DNA of 64,000 nucleotides from Aphrophora alni (GCA_963513935.1 OY740766.1:1394001-1458000); one strand, 5' to 3'; shown: positions 12,301 through 27,343, counted from the stretch's first letter. The notes: a model not told the origin generated them from the sequence alone. Translations and numbers: made by a program.

Positions 12301-15300
12301 AACTAAGATAGTTCAGAGATAAATATTAATTAGATAAGGAGCTCTGAACTATTGAATCTTAAAAGTAATGACAAAATGAAGACAGACAGTTAGAGTTTGT
12401 TATAATAATCTGACTGGATTTCTAACATCACTATAAGAATAAATATAATTATCCTGCAACAGTTAAATATTACAACTTATCAAAACTTTGCTTTAATTTT
12501 AATTTGTAGGCTTTTACCTGAGGATACTGAAAACAACTTTTATTCAAAATTGTGCACATCTAAATAAACATAAATCTGTTAAATAGACGGCACAAACACA
12601 AAAATTATGTAAATTTCATCCAATTTTTATTTTCGTGGAAATTTAATAAACAATAATTTCCGTACAACTATTTTATATATTTCTTTAGTATAGAATTTTT
12701 TCTCCCTTTAACTACACAAGAAATTTTTCAATCATCTTAAATTTAATTAAAAAATCAAACCAACAGGGAATCTTACTCTAATGTCCTCAATGGCTAGCTT
12801 GTATAAGGAGGTCCTGGGTTCTATCCCCATGGTGATTTAAAAATTAAGAATTGAAGCAAAACTTTGGAAATTGAAGGGTTGTATGTTATTGAAGGGTATG
12901 TACAGTAAACGTAAAAGCCAAAATTTCAACAACAAAAATTATAGTTAATGTACCAAATTAAAATAACCATCATTATAATAACATCAGAATTATTACAACT
13001 AACTACATTTATAATCTCTTCTTTCTTATATAAAATTAACATGTATTAAAATATTAAAAAGCATAAATAACATATTCAGAATACACATTTTTCAGATCAG
13101 TGTAAACGTATAAGCAGATATATAAATATTTAGCTTTTAGCTATATGTAGATTTAAAAATATTTAGTGAAATGAACCCTAAATAAAGGTGAGGGAAGACT
13201 AATATTGAAGAATGCAGTATTTGTAAAAAGCTCTAAAACTGAATTGTTGATATAACTGAAGTAATAAGAAGGTGAAAAATTACCATATCAAACTGATAAG
13301 TATTGTTGTCTAACCAAAAAAAAAATAAAGAGTTAGCCATTTTACTAGTCAACTGATTGAATAGATCAAAGAGGCATCGTTGATAACAAACTATGCTATC
13401 CCAAATATTTTGAACAAAACTACTTGTCACACATCCCTCATATTTTTGAACCACCTGTTTCAATTTTCTTCCTGCTTGATAGATAGCATACCATATTAAA
13501 AGTTATATCCACCAGTATAATAAAGGTTAATATGAAAAGGTAAACCACCAAGCAAGCAATATAAGAAGGGAAGCAGATAGTCAAAAAATTTGAAAGATTG
13601 ATAAATTATTTGGTGTGAATTTGTTTTTCCTCCTATAGAAAAACCAGGAGTCCTTCACTGCAACCTAAATTGGATATATTTGTGGAAATTGTAAAATATA
13701 TAATATGTCTCACACATCCAGAACTTCTCCCAAAACTAAACTTGTGGAACTTGGGACCAGTACCTCAGTAACTTCAAGCCTTAAAAAATATCTTGCAATT
13801 ATTCGGAATCTCCACTTAGCAAACATCTTACGCACACAATTTAATACCTAAATTACAGTACAGTATGACATACAATATATATCTTAATGAAAAGAGCCCC
13901 TCATATTATAAACATATCACTGAGAATATCTTGTTCATACTACATGATATAAAACAAACTGCCTTTACAAGATTTGATAACAATATTAAATGTTGAGCTT
14001 GACTTATGAGAAAAACTATACAGTATAACAAACACACAGAACACAATTCTCATAAAAAAAAATACGCCTAAGTATCAGACGCGTTTCAACGACAAGGTCG
14101 TCCTCTTCAGTGATACACCAGCTACACCAACCAAACCACAACTTAATGCGTCTGATACTTAGGCGTATTTTTTATGAGAATTGTGTTCTGTGTGTTTGTT
14201 ATACTGTTTGATAACAATGTTAAATTAATTAATTTGACCATTAAATAAATTCAATATAGGCTAAACAAACGTTATATATTTACAATTTTATATTAATAAA
14301 ATAGCTAAAATAAATGTCTACTTACAATTATCATTGGGAGGTGGTTCCGATTTTTTATACATATTCTTCTCAAACGAATTCCGTCCAGCATAGACAACCC
14401 TAGAAGATTTAGAAGACGATTTACAAGACGACTTGAAGACACTGAAAAACAATAAATTATAACAGTTCGATCACTAATTGAATTGTCTAAAACTGATTTA
14501 TGCAGTGATTTTGCTATTTAATTAATCTGCTATCCTTTCATAATACTATAAGCTCGAAAATAAGTTGAAGCAGTAAATAAAACTTACATTTACAAATTTT
14601 AGTAATGGGATTGAATCTCTTTCTTTAAAAAGAATAATAATAAAGCAAAGGATTGTATTTAAGATGTTACTTAGAAGTAAATATTTGACCACAGTTATTA
14701 GTACCAACTCCGTGAAAATCATATCAGTGCATCTACAGGGTTAATAAAAAGTCTGGAATATAATTTTTATATTGGCTCCTAGATGACATAGAAAGGCGGA
14801 AAACGATTTTTGGAAAGCTCTGCTCTTGGGCTATCTACAGAGTGCTTCAAAACAAAAATTAAAATATACAGTATGTTAAAAAAATTATAAAATGTGTTTT
14901 TCTAAGAATTTTTAAATGTAGGCATAGTAATTTTTCCATTCATTTTTCTTCAAAACGGAAATTTTGTTTGGAAAAAAATTGTATAACTGTTTTAGTTTAT
15001 CAGATATTTTGAGAAATGTAATTACACATTCAAACTCTAACTATTAAACATGTAATGAACTGGCAGTCTGGAATATAATTTTTAAATCAGCTCCTAGATG
15101 ACACATAAAGGCAGAAAGAACAGGTTTGAAATGATCTGGTCTAGGGCTATCGTACAGTATGTTCCGAAACTGAAATTCAAAATATACAGTTTCAAAAAAT
15201 AAAAACATATTTTTCTCATAAGTTTTAAATATAAGCAGTTTAATATTTTGCAATATCCGTTTATCTTCTCTCCAAGACAGAAATTGTGGTTGAAAATAAA

Positions 15301-17180
15301 ATTTTATAACTTATTTCATTTTTGGGACATGAAAATAGGTGTTGTTTGATATGTGGTAAAAAGTGTAATCCAATGTGAGACAGTATTTGTTGTTAATGTA
15401 GCTGACATTGTTAAATCTATTTTTTGATTTCAATAAATTCAATTGAGTGTATTTCTATTATATGCTTAAAAGTAGCAATTTCAACGTACAATTTTACATT
15501 TCTTAAAATAACTCTAAAACTAAAACAGTTATAAAATTTTGTTTTCAACCACAATTATAGTGAAAAAAAATGAATATTGAAAAATATTAATATCGTTATA
15601 TGTAAAACTTCTTAAAAAAATACGTTTGTGGGCAAGACAAAGCTGAAAGAAAGTACTGAACAGATAAGAGATTTTTTCCTTCAGATAACTATAATTAACA
15701 ATACTATACATTTAACCCCTTATAAGGTATTAACCACTGTTTGTTTTTGGGGGTAATATAATTACCATCTATGGGTTGTTAAACATTTCCAGTTCACTAT
15801 AGCTTAACAGTAGAATGTCCGATTTACATATTACAAAGTATGTCAAAAATGAATAAGCTATAAAATTTTCATTACTGTTGAGACCGATGGTTCTTGGTGG
15901 AATTCCATGTTTAAAGATAATAAAACGATATTTTTTTTATTTTGTAACATCCACTTTTTATTAGTCTAGCCGACCAATGGTTTCGCCTGCTAAGGCATTG
16001 ACGAGGCTGTATTACAGACTGAAGAAAAAAGAAAAAACAGAAAACCTTAAAACCTTCCATTCATTGTATCCTAACTCCCACCCTCTAGTTTAAAGGTTTT
16101 CTTTTTCAGTCTGTAATACAGCCTCGTCAATGCCTTAGCAGGCGAAACCATTGGTCGGCTAGACTAATAAAAAGTGGATGTTACAAAATAAATAAAAAAT
16201 TGTGTTTTATTATCTTTAAGCTATAAAATTTTGTTTTCAACCACGATTTCTGTCTCATATTTAAAACTTCTTACAAATTTTTTTTTTTTTTTAACTTTTG
16301 GAATAACCTGTATATTTGAATTTTAGTTTCGAAGCACTCTATAGATAGCCCCTATATTAGAGCTTTCCAAAACTGTTCTATGTTCTTTCTAAATAATAAA
16401 TAAAAATCTTAGCATGATCTTAAAATGGTGGTCATTAAAAAAATGTTTTCTTATACAGATAATCAATAAGTTAAACCAATGTAAAACAGAAGTGTTAGTA
16501 CTAGTGTATTGTTAGTAAATTATTGAAGTAGGAACTGGATCATACCTAACACAATATGCTTCACCGCTAAAACATCACCCGCTTTGAAATATCTTATTAA
16601 TACATTTTTTTTTCACAACAAACTCATTTTAGTTTACATTTTAAAGCATTGTACTAAAAAAAAAAGTAGGTTTAAGAATAACAACAGATTTAACTGTATT
16701 TGTTAAAATAAATGTGTAATTGTTAGGAGCTACTCACATTAAAAATTTTGCAGAGAAAGAATTTCTAAATGTGATACAACAGTAAATAATCCCAGAGACA
16801 AAGTAGGCAAAGCATTGAAACAGATTGTTTTCTGTTAGTGTTAGATGATTATGTAACAAAAACACACAGACGTTATCATTGAGTAATTAGTAGTAGCCTA
16901 TAATCTATGAACTGTTAGTTTGGGGTTCTTCATCACAGCATTGTGTCTTCATGTACTTTTGTAAGGTTTTTTTATAATTCTAAAAGAATAGCAACATATA
17001 ATTTTAAAATAAATATTATTGATCACATAATATAGGCGTAACTTAATTTTAAGTATAATAACTTTAATCGACCATTTTATGGCTAAATAATATTTGGTAA
17101 ATAAATATTACAAAGTAAATTCTTTCTAATTAAGAATGAGTGTTATTAAAATTAAGTTGTGTTATAGATATTTAATCTGT

Positions 17181-17215
<35 letters not shown>

Positions 17216-17435
17216 TTTTTTCTTTTTTTTGAAGACGTACTCATTAGTATTTAAAATGGAAATCCATAGATATTATCACATTACCTAGTGTAAAATAATT
17301 ATAATATTATTTTGTAGCCTACACAAGTATTTTTGTTTGAAAATACCTGCACCATTTTTTTTAAACAAGCAGAAGTTTTTCTGAAAACTACATCACCATG
17401 TGAATGTTTTTTATATATATAGAGGGGGACAAAGA

Positions 17436-17472
<37 letters not shown>

Positions 17473-20400
17473 CTTTATTCCCCTCTTCCTTTCTTTCTTT
17501 TTCCACAAATAAATAGTTTATATTAGTTTTATAATTTTTTTTTATAATCTTTCTAAATCTTCGATTCAGCTTTAGCTAACAGAAGTAACTGAAATGTTGT
17601 CAAAACGTTGACATGATACATTAAATATAAATAACAAAATTTAAAAGTATTTCAAACATATTAAATTTAATAGTACTAGAAAGGTTTACTGTTTTTTTAA
17701 GAAACCTATTTTTATAAGTGTAGCCTAATGGGATTATAATTTTGTATAATTATTGAAATAACATTTTTAGCATAGAATTATATAATGATTCGAATTTTCC
17801 CCTAACCACAATCACTAGAAACTTTAAAATAAAACACAATTATCCGATTAATTGTTCTTTATTAATTATTTCCACTAAATGCCCTAATGTACATTTTGAT
17901 AACAAGGTTATCATCATCGGAGGGTCTTGCTTATAAACTAGATCTAAACTTACATATCTACTAATGAAATAAAATTGAATAAAGAACAATTAATCAGATA
18001 ATTGTGTTTTATTTTAAAGTTTCTAGTGATTGTGGTTAGGGGACAAATTCAAATCATTATTGTGAATTTCACCACAGTGCTCAACAAGATTGTATAGAAT
18101 TATATATTTCTATTTTATTTTATATTTATATTATTATTTAGTTTGAATGAAAAAAAAAATTCCTTTACTACAACTTGATAAAACATAACACACATTGAAA
18201 AATCAATGCATGCTTTTCATGCCTAATTGATATGAATGTAATAAATTTGTCAAAATGTACAGACACAATTTGTTACAAAATATATTACAAAATGAAATAT
18301 TCAATTTAAGAAGTATCATAATTATTTTTTTTAAATTAAGATTCAGTTTAGAGGAGATAAGTGAAAGCCTGAAGAAAATTATGGGGAGAGAAATAACATT
18401 GCAGTCTAAGACAACAAGAGCGGTGAAATTATTGACAGATGAGAGAAGGTAAACAGCTGTTGGTTGCTAATACTGATGCGAATGACATCTGTTGGACATA
18501 CAATATCTCTACAGAGTTGATTCTAATACAAACACTGACCGAGGGTAAACTGGGATCTTAGTTATTAGGTTCATTATAACTGCTAAAATAATCCAGACTC
18601 ATCATTATTGAAATAATTCTGGATTCTTATTTAAAATAACTGTATTACCACAGCCAACTTATAAACACTTGCATTCAACATAACAATGTTGTATGGTACA
18701 AGAGCAGAGCACTCTGAAGTATCACTGAAAGGATAAGGGAGAATAGAATTTGGCAAACGAAGACAAAACCTAGAACAGTTGGTCATTCATCTGGAACAGC
18801 AGAAAAGTCTACAAATTTCCCTTGTGCCACAGAAATAAAATGTTCTAAGAATGATGTTTGCATCCACAAGACAAAACATTTAGACCAATTATTACTTCGT
18901 TCCATAACCCAATTTATGTAATTGAAGGTGGTGGATAAAAACAATGCTGTGCTCTTTCATAGCAATCAATATGCTTCCACATCAGAAAAATAACGTTTAC
19001 GGAGAAAATGCGAAAAATGGTTCAATGGTAATGAGATAGGTCCGACAGTTCAATGAAGGATATTATCAATTTCTGCTCCTTCTATGGAATTTCCATGAAT
19101 TTCAAGATCACTTAGCCAAGAAATTATTTCTATAAAACTGTTTTTCGAAAACTTTGTGCTTGTTGGGTGCCAAAAACTTTTACAGCGGAAAATAAAAAAT
19201 AGCGTCAGGCCAATGCAATAGACATTTTGACACATTACGACAAATACAGTGATCACTTTCTGAGCCAGTTAGTGACCAGATCGAAAGCAAATCTTGAAAA
19301 CTTGAAAAATCATGTGCACAGTGTTTTGGGACAGACACGCCATTCTATTGATGGGTTTTTTACCGTGAGGTGAAACAATCAATGCAAATGTTTACTATGA
19401 GACGCTTAGGAGATTATGTTGCTCAATAAAGAATAAACGCTGAGGAATGTTCACAAATGGTATTGTTTTGATTCATGACAATGCCTGATCTCACACTGCG
19501 AATGTGACACAACAACTTTCACAGGACTTTGGGTAGGACTAGTTTGACTGTACTCCGTACAGCCCGGACCTCGTCCCTAGCGACTTCCATCTCTTTTTGT
19601 ACCTGAAATCATTCCTAGGTGGTCAAAACTTCAACAAATAGACCACATGGTTGACGACACAAGCGGGAACGTTTTATGAAGCAGGCATACAAAAACTTGT
19701 GCCGCACTCTGACAAGTGCCTACAAAATGGTGGAACGTATGTAGAAAAATAGTTTGAGGTTTGTAGATTGTTATGCAATATATAGTTTTTCTGTATCCTT
19801 TACTAATTTTATTTTGATTACCTAACAGAACTTACTTTCTGGACATACTTCATATAACGTCAATTATGCACCAATAAGTTTAACTATTTTCAAACCCCAG
19901 TTAAACGAATTTTTGTTTTAAAAAAAGTAATAAAAATTAAACACAGTAACAAATATTATCTCTATACCAAAACAAAAATAAATCTATACTACTCAAGATT
20001 AATGAAAATTGTAAATTTGTATGTTTGCTGATGTTTATTATTTACAAAAAATTAGATACCATGGTCAATAATTGTTGCTTGAGACACAGAAATATAATTC
20101 AGAGATATTTCGAATAAATTAATGTTGGGAAAAAACTGTTATCTTTTAAATAATGTTTAAAGATGAGGGCTAGCTATATACTTATTCAGTCACTTTGATA
20201 TAATCTGTTTTTATCCTAAACTGTCAAAAGGCACATAATTAGAATGCCGGTACGTTGATATTTTGTTTAAAATGTTTAATTATGCAATTTTCAATAGAGA
20301 GGATATTAGTGTAAAGTATTCGCCTCCTCCCTCTTTTACTTATTATCTAAACCAAGGAAATTCAAATTTGTCTTATATTATTTGAACTTTTGAATATTAA

Positions 20401-23400
20401 ATTTAAACCCATAATGAGCTATACCTCATTTTATGGGTCTTGAAAAGGAAAAATACCCATGAAAACAGGAGGTCTTGTATCTTAAACCGTTTCAAGGTTG
20501 TAAAGAAGTGAATAATATTTTGCAAATAACATTCAAAAGTAAACTTAGCATATTCTGTTCCTTCGTTTACCCGAGTTAGTTGATATAAAAAATACTTTCC
20601 AACATTTTATTTTCCACTTATTGAAAGATATTCAGAAATTTTCATTTCAATTTCTGCTCTTCGGTAGCAACAAACGTTTAGGCAAAGTTTAATAATTTTC
20701 CCATTCCCTAATGGTTTGATCAAATGAACACAATAACTTACTTCTATGGACAAGCTAATCGGAATTATAATGAAATATCCAGATTGTTCAATAAATATTT
20801 ATCATGTAGATCAGTTTCTCATGTTACCATTGAAAAACAGCTTAACCAACAGAGGGGGACACAGTTTGGGGTGGCTTGATCTGCTATGCTGTTTCTTGAC
20901 CAGTATATTTTGATGGCACGGTCCAATGGTAATGTGTACAAAAACATGGGAATACTTTTATCTCTCAAATTATACAGCGCTGTGGCAATGATGTTATTTT
21001 TCAACAAGATGGTCTCCAATCTCACTACAGCACTTCTGTCAGAGAATTACTGGATCGGGAGTTTCTCAGTAAGAGAATTTATCATTATGGTCCCATTGAT
21101 TAGGCTTCAAAATCACCTGATTTGACAATTATGGATATTTTTTTCCGGTGGCTTTGTCAAGGAGAAAGTATTTTCACAGAAACCAAGACCAATAAACAAC
21201 ATAGAACCATTCATCTCTGATATGTTTTATGAAATCGACAATGACAAAACTGTTTGCCATCATGTGTGGAGCTCTGTTTAATCAAAACTGGAAGATTGCT
21301 TCAATCAAGATGGCGGTCAGTTTTAACATCTACAAAGACAATTTTTCTCTCATATCCTGTATTTATTTTTTACAATTGTAGATAATTGTTATTAAAATCA
21401 GAATTCTAAAAATAATTAAACATTGTTATAAATTTTTTTTTTTCAACTGTTACCCTACATGTGAGCATGCCTGTAATATATAATACAGGGTGATTCTTAT
21501 ACTCGTATCTCTCCGGACTCTAAATGAAAAATGAACCTCAATATAGAAATTGTAAAATTTATATTATTTAACGCAATATTTATTTTATAAATTTTATACA
21601 TTATAAACTATAGTTTTTAAAATACCTTTACAAAAGATGCTAAAATTATTCTCCATTTTTTTGTATTTGTGTTATTGGGCAGTAAATAAACACATTTCCA
21701 TAGACCTAGTCATTGTTACATAAAAACATATCAATAGTTGGGTTAAAGGGTATCCTAAAATAATAACTTAAAATCTAACTGATCATAAACTATATTGACA
21801 ATAATTATACCAATGATTAAAACTTTTCTCATCTTCTAAATACAATTTACGATTCAAATTATTGAATTTCATTACAATTCATTACACATTATCCTGCCAT
21901 TCCTTTCAAACACTTATTTTTAAAATGTTCAACCTTATAAAATGGTTTATCCATAAAAAAAAAACTTCTTAATCATAGATCGTCTTTAGTTTTTAATGCA
22001 AAATTCAAAATGGTAATCAGATTATTAACTACTCGACCATACATATAAAAGGGTGGTTTTACAAATAAAATTGTTCAGTTAAGTACAGTCTATGCGGCTT
22101 AAAATTGAACAATTTCAACAGTTGATTTTCTATTTAAAGAGTCACCATAACCAACATTCAATTCAAATAAATCATAATTAACAAATAATCTCATATCTTT
22201 ATCTACGCAATAAATATTATCAATCTTAAACCCTACTAATTACGTGTACCAAGGTAAAATAAAGTTTTTTTTAGTAATCAAATGAGTTAGTCAATGTCCA
22301 AATAAAGAGCGTATTAGTCATTAAGACAACATGGTATTGTCAGATAACAAACACGTAATAGCTATACCTCCCATTAACTGATACAACACAGGTTATTCCA
22401 AAAGTTTTGTCTCAAAACAATGTCCAACTAGAATGTTTGAACTTAAATGAACACATATTTACAATGAAGGAGAGCCAGTGGAAGCCATTATTTGTTAAGA
22501 AGTAATGCTTATAGCTAAAAGAGACAATGCTAATTAATTCATTAACCTCATCCTTGTCTAGAACTAGCAACACTAAGTATAATTAGCAGGCTATTGTAAA
22601 AAGTCAAGACAACAACAACAATTGCTAACTTGTCTTACTTCACTTCATTCTGAACATAGTTAATTAAATAGTTTAAAAAAGCCTAGATAATAGAAACCAC
22701 TATTAATATGTTACACTCGACTTTACTCTGACCAAGAACTTACAGGCACAAAGTGGAGTGTTTGTCAATTTAACCCTTTCCCTCTGCCTTTTTAACTCGA
22801 CAAAAAACATTTTTAAAAATAGAATAAGAAACAGATATATAAAAATACAAGCCACAACCAATATACAAGTACATTTGTTATTGGATGTATAGGGCATAGA
22901 TTATACAATCTAACTGGAATCAATTATAGTTAAGATGATCAAACGTAAAATTCAACTGGATAAAAAAAATTGTAAATATGTTTGAGATAAACCTTTATTT
23001 TTTCTAAACATCAGAATCTTCAATATAGTAAATATTTACTGTTTATAACTTGCTTATCTGTTTCATATGGCATCAATCAGTCCTCTAGCATTCTCATAAA
23101 ACTCATTAATATTCTTCAACCTTCTTTGTTCTATGTCAAGTTTACTACATTATAGAAGGTAGTTTCTGTTCTGATTTTTAAAAAAAAATTTTATGACAAC
23201 TTATTCGAAAAGAAAATTAATTCGTCTGATTCTAAAATTTATAATTTATGTAGGTACGCTAGTAAGCAAATTGTGAGCTGATCTCTTCTTGTTTTTCCTT
23301 TTTCTCATCCTATGAATCAGAGTCTACTTTAGCTTCCGTATAATTTAAATGACTTTTAATAATACAGTAAATATGAATAGTGTAAACTGGGTAGAAAAAT

Positions 23401-26400
23401 AACAGTCATACCAATACTTTGGTACTTGGAGCACACACTTTAATTACTGTAGTAGTAGTATTTCTGTTGAACGATTTGACTGAAATAAATGATTAAACAC
23501 AAATAATAAAACCTCAATTACTAGTTGATTGTTAAAAGCTGTCAATTTTTAAAAATCTTGGTTGCTAGTCACTGTATGGTAATTGGTCATGTTTTATTGA
23601 TGAGTTATTTAGAGCAGACAGTCAGTCACTGGCACAGAGGAGTGGTCTGTTTAGTTGGGTCTGCAATGTTAGTGAAATGGTGGTGGGTCGTATAGAGTAA
23701 TGTACAGTTTATTTTACTTTGTTAATTGCCTACTGCACAATTTTACAATATTTTAGTTATAGGGTTATTTATAGTTTTGGTGTATTTTTGTGTATAGATA
23801 TTTAAAAAACTGTATTGTCTATTGAAACTAAAATACAAATTATTACCAGTAGACATGAAAAGGGTGAAACTGGATTATCTCTTGGAAAATATGGATTATT
23901 GAATCAGCTACAGTCCCTGCCTAAACAAGAAGTAATTTAGAACTTTGCATTAAAAATTGATAGTAAAATGATTTTTGAAACTAAAAAATAATAAAAATTA
24001 CTACGGTATGGGCCAAAATAAATAGTACTGAAACTGAATCAGCTCTAGCTGCCTTCTCGATCAGCTTTGTCAACTTTTCATTGTAGCCAACAACTTCGTG
24101 ATTATTATTTCTTTCATATTTGAGGTTAGTTTTTGCTGATATGGTGCTAACTACTGCAGAGAAAGCTATTATCGTAGAACATTATTTTCGCTCATACGGA
24201 ATTGGACGTGCGGGTGGGCCAAGTTTGTCACCACTGCATTACGTTTTCAGGAACATTTTCACAAAAACCCGCCTAATAATGGTGTGATTATTAGTGTTGT
24301 TCAAAAATTTCGAAGAACAGGTAGTGTTTTGACGCAGCGAAAGGGCTATTCAGGTCGCCCAACAAATTCTGACTATACAAATGAAAACCACAGAAGAGTG
24401 TTGCAGCAAGTGTTACAAACACTGAAACGAAGCCAAAACCGAACATCTTTGAAACTGAATATAAGCAATACGTTGTTGAGAATAATGTTTAAAAACAATA
24501 ATGGTTTCCCCTAGAAGATACAAACTGGGCAACCTTTGAACTGTATAAACAAAACAGTCAGAGTTCAGAACTGCGCTTCAATATTAGCAATGTGCTATGG
24601 AGAACCTTAGTTTCTGAGTGATGTATGGTTTTCAGATGAATGTCATATGCATCTTAATGGTTTCATAAACAAGCAGACAACACGTTTCCATGGTTTTGAA
24701 TGTCCTGACAGTGTTGTAGAGAGGCCCCAGCATAGTTTGTGTGTAATCATTTGGTGTGATGTGTCAGGGAGAGGCATAATTGGTCCATACTTTGTTGAAG
24801 ACAATAATAGAAATCCTCTTACTGTAAATCAGGACCGATATAGGATCATTCTTGATCGTTTTATAGGAGACCTCAGGAGATTTTGTCATTCCTGAAACCT
24901 GTCTTTTCGTTCAAAATGGTTCTAGCAAGATGGCGCAACCAGCCACACTGCCTTAACCAAAATTGCTTTCCTTCAAGAAACTTTTGGCAACCGCCTCATC
25001 TCCCTTAGAACTAACTTTCCTTACCCAGCCCCCCCCCCCGATCTTACACCACCTTATGCCTACATCTGGGAAATGTTGAAGGAGAAGATTTTCCATGAAG
25101 ACCCTCCAGCTACCATTTATAAAAAAAAGTCATTGCTTCTGTTACCATTTTCAATTATTGTGTATTTAATACTTTTCATTAATTCTGTAAATAACATTTT
25201 AAACTTAAACTATCAATTTTTTTATTCAGTATAAAATTATGGATCTTTTGTAATCAAATTGTAATTTCATAATATCTGTAGAAGTCAATGTAAGAAATTG
25301 AAATTTCTTTACTTTTCTATGGTAAAAATAATAATAATAATAATACAAAATTTAAATTTGTTATGTATAAACATGTTAATTTAGTTATCTTAAGTATAAC
25401 CAAATTAAGAACTTCATAGTCTTTATTTATATTTAATTTATGGTGAATTTTATGAAAATGTGTTTATGGAAATATCAAAAAATGCCTGGCAGTTGGGGGA
25501 AATCTATCTGGCTTTCTAGCTTTAATCTTAATTTAGAAAACACTGTTCATTATACCCAAAAATTTGTGAATTTTCAAATCTGAACTCTCAAATATGGAGA
25601 CTTAAACTGGAGAAAGGGATGTAACTTTCACGATCAATTTGTCTAGATCTGGAGAGCAAAATAGTGAAAAATCAATGTATTTTGAAATCAGAAGGCAACA
25701 AAAACTTAAAATAGCGTGTATTTTGGAGGCATTATACATTTTAAGATTAAAATGAAATATAACTCTATTTATTTTGGTGAAGCCGGTGTGGACAGTTAGT
25801 AATATAAACATATATTGTGTCTATATGTGTATGTTGTGCATACAAATGCAGATGATTAGATGCACGTATGTGTGTGCATGAACATCTGTTTCATTATTGT
25901 TGTTGAATTTTACTTGTGCACTTTAAATAAATTATTTAAATCTATTATAATATATACTTAATTGTAAATGAAGAGATGCTTTAGGAAGGGGAAATGTGCA
26001 TGCTCTCATAAGAAAAAATATATTTGTAATATCAATATGCAAAACATAATCAAATGTTACACATTAATAAATATATAAAGAAAGTAAATAGATTGTAGTA
26101 CCTCTGTCCTTCTTTTTCCTTTCGATTCCTATCTCGATTGCGTCGAAGAATTCGTGTCCTTGGTGGTGTAGTGCCATATGCATCATAATCTCTAATAATA
26201 GCATCCATTAACTCCCCAGATCCTTCTCTATTAACAGGACTAAGAGGAGATAATTCATCTGATCCATTCATTCTGAAAAAAAAAAAAAAAAAAACAGAAA
26301 TATTTTTAGTTCTTGGTGTTTAAAAAAATTAAACAATACACTTATTTCTAAACAAAATAAATGTGTTGCTATTCCCACGTTTATACTCCTGAGAAACATG

Positions 26401-26956
26401 AGTGCAGTAAACAAAAATTCCATGAGCCTACAAGTCGAGATATCCTTTTAGATTTAACAAACATCTCTTTCATTAATTCTAATTAGGAAAAATGTTTGTA
26501 CCTTAAATGAACACAATTTTAACTGAAACTGACTTTTAGAAGCTGGGCCGATTGTGGATATAGACAACATGTGGTTGGTGTTACTTAATATTAGATACAC
26601 GCTTAAGAAGTAAGAAATAAGTAAGTGATACACAAGGAGTTATTCAAATAATGGAGGTGAATAAAAGAAATAATATTTACTATAATTAGGGAACACTCAA
26701 ACATAGTTTACATACTAATTCTGTTTCTCACTGAAGAAGCAAACTTGCTCTGCTAATCTAATATCTGAATATAGCTTTGAAATAATAAATCACCTAAATG
26801 ATTATTTCACAAATCAATTCCTTTGCACACTTATGTGTTAATATTTGAAAGTTTTCCCCGACTCCTGATCTTACCCGTCTATAAGCAACAACCATGTCAA
26901 GCAAATTTCCAACAGAGAAGGATATTTAATAATGATGAATAAAGACAGTTATTTCT

Positions 26957-27023
<67 letters not shown>

Positions 27024-27294
27024 CATATTTAAATTATTTTTATAGAAAAGCTTATTTTTCTAAAAATATGTTTTAAAAGTATAAAAATAAGAATTACAAA
27101 AGTTTGTGTAATTTTTATAAAAGCCTTTTGTTACTTATAAAGATATCTAATACAAATATCTACACTATATAAATATCTCAAATAAATAAAAACATTATGC
27201 AATATTTTCATATTTACATGCATCTGTAACAGGTAAATTTAAATAAATATGAAGAAATAACTTTTGTTAGATATGAATAAAAATTATTTATTAC

Positions 27295-27343
<49 letters not shown>

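Noticed and set aside
17585..17625. CTGAAATGTTGTC...ACGTTGACATGATAC as another hammerhead
   Set aside because: The core word is CTGAAAT and no GAA follows stem II; pairing of stem I is not found.
20886..21125. 79-codon plus-strand open frame
   Set aside because: It is a shadow in the wrong frame over a mariner remnant; the adjacent frame carries the FQQDG and SPDLT motifs.
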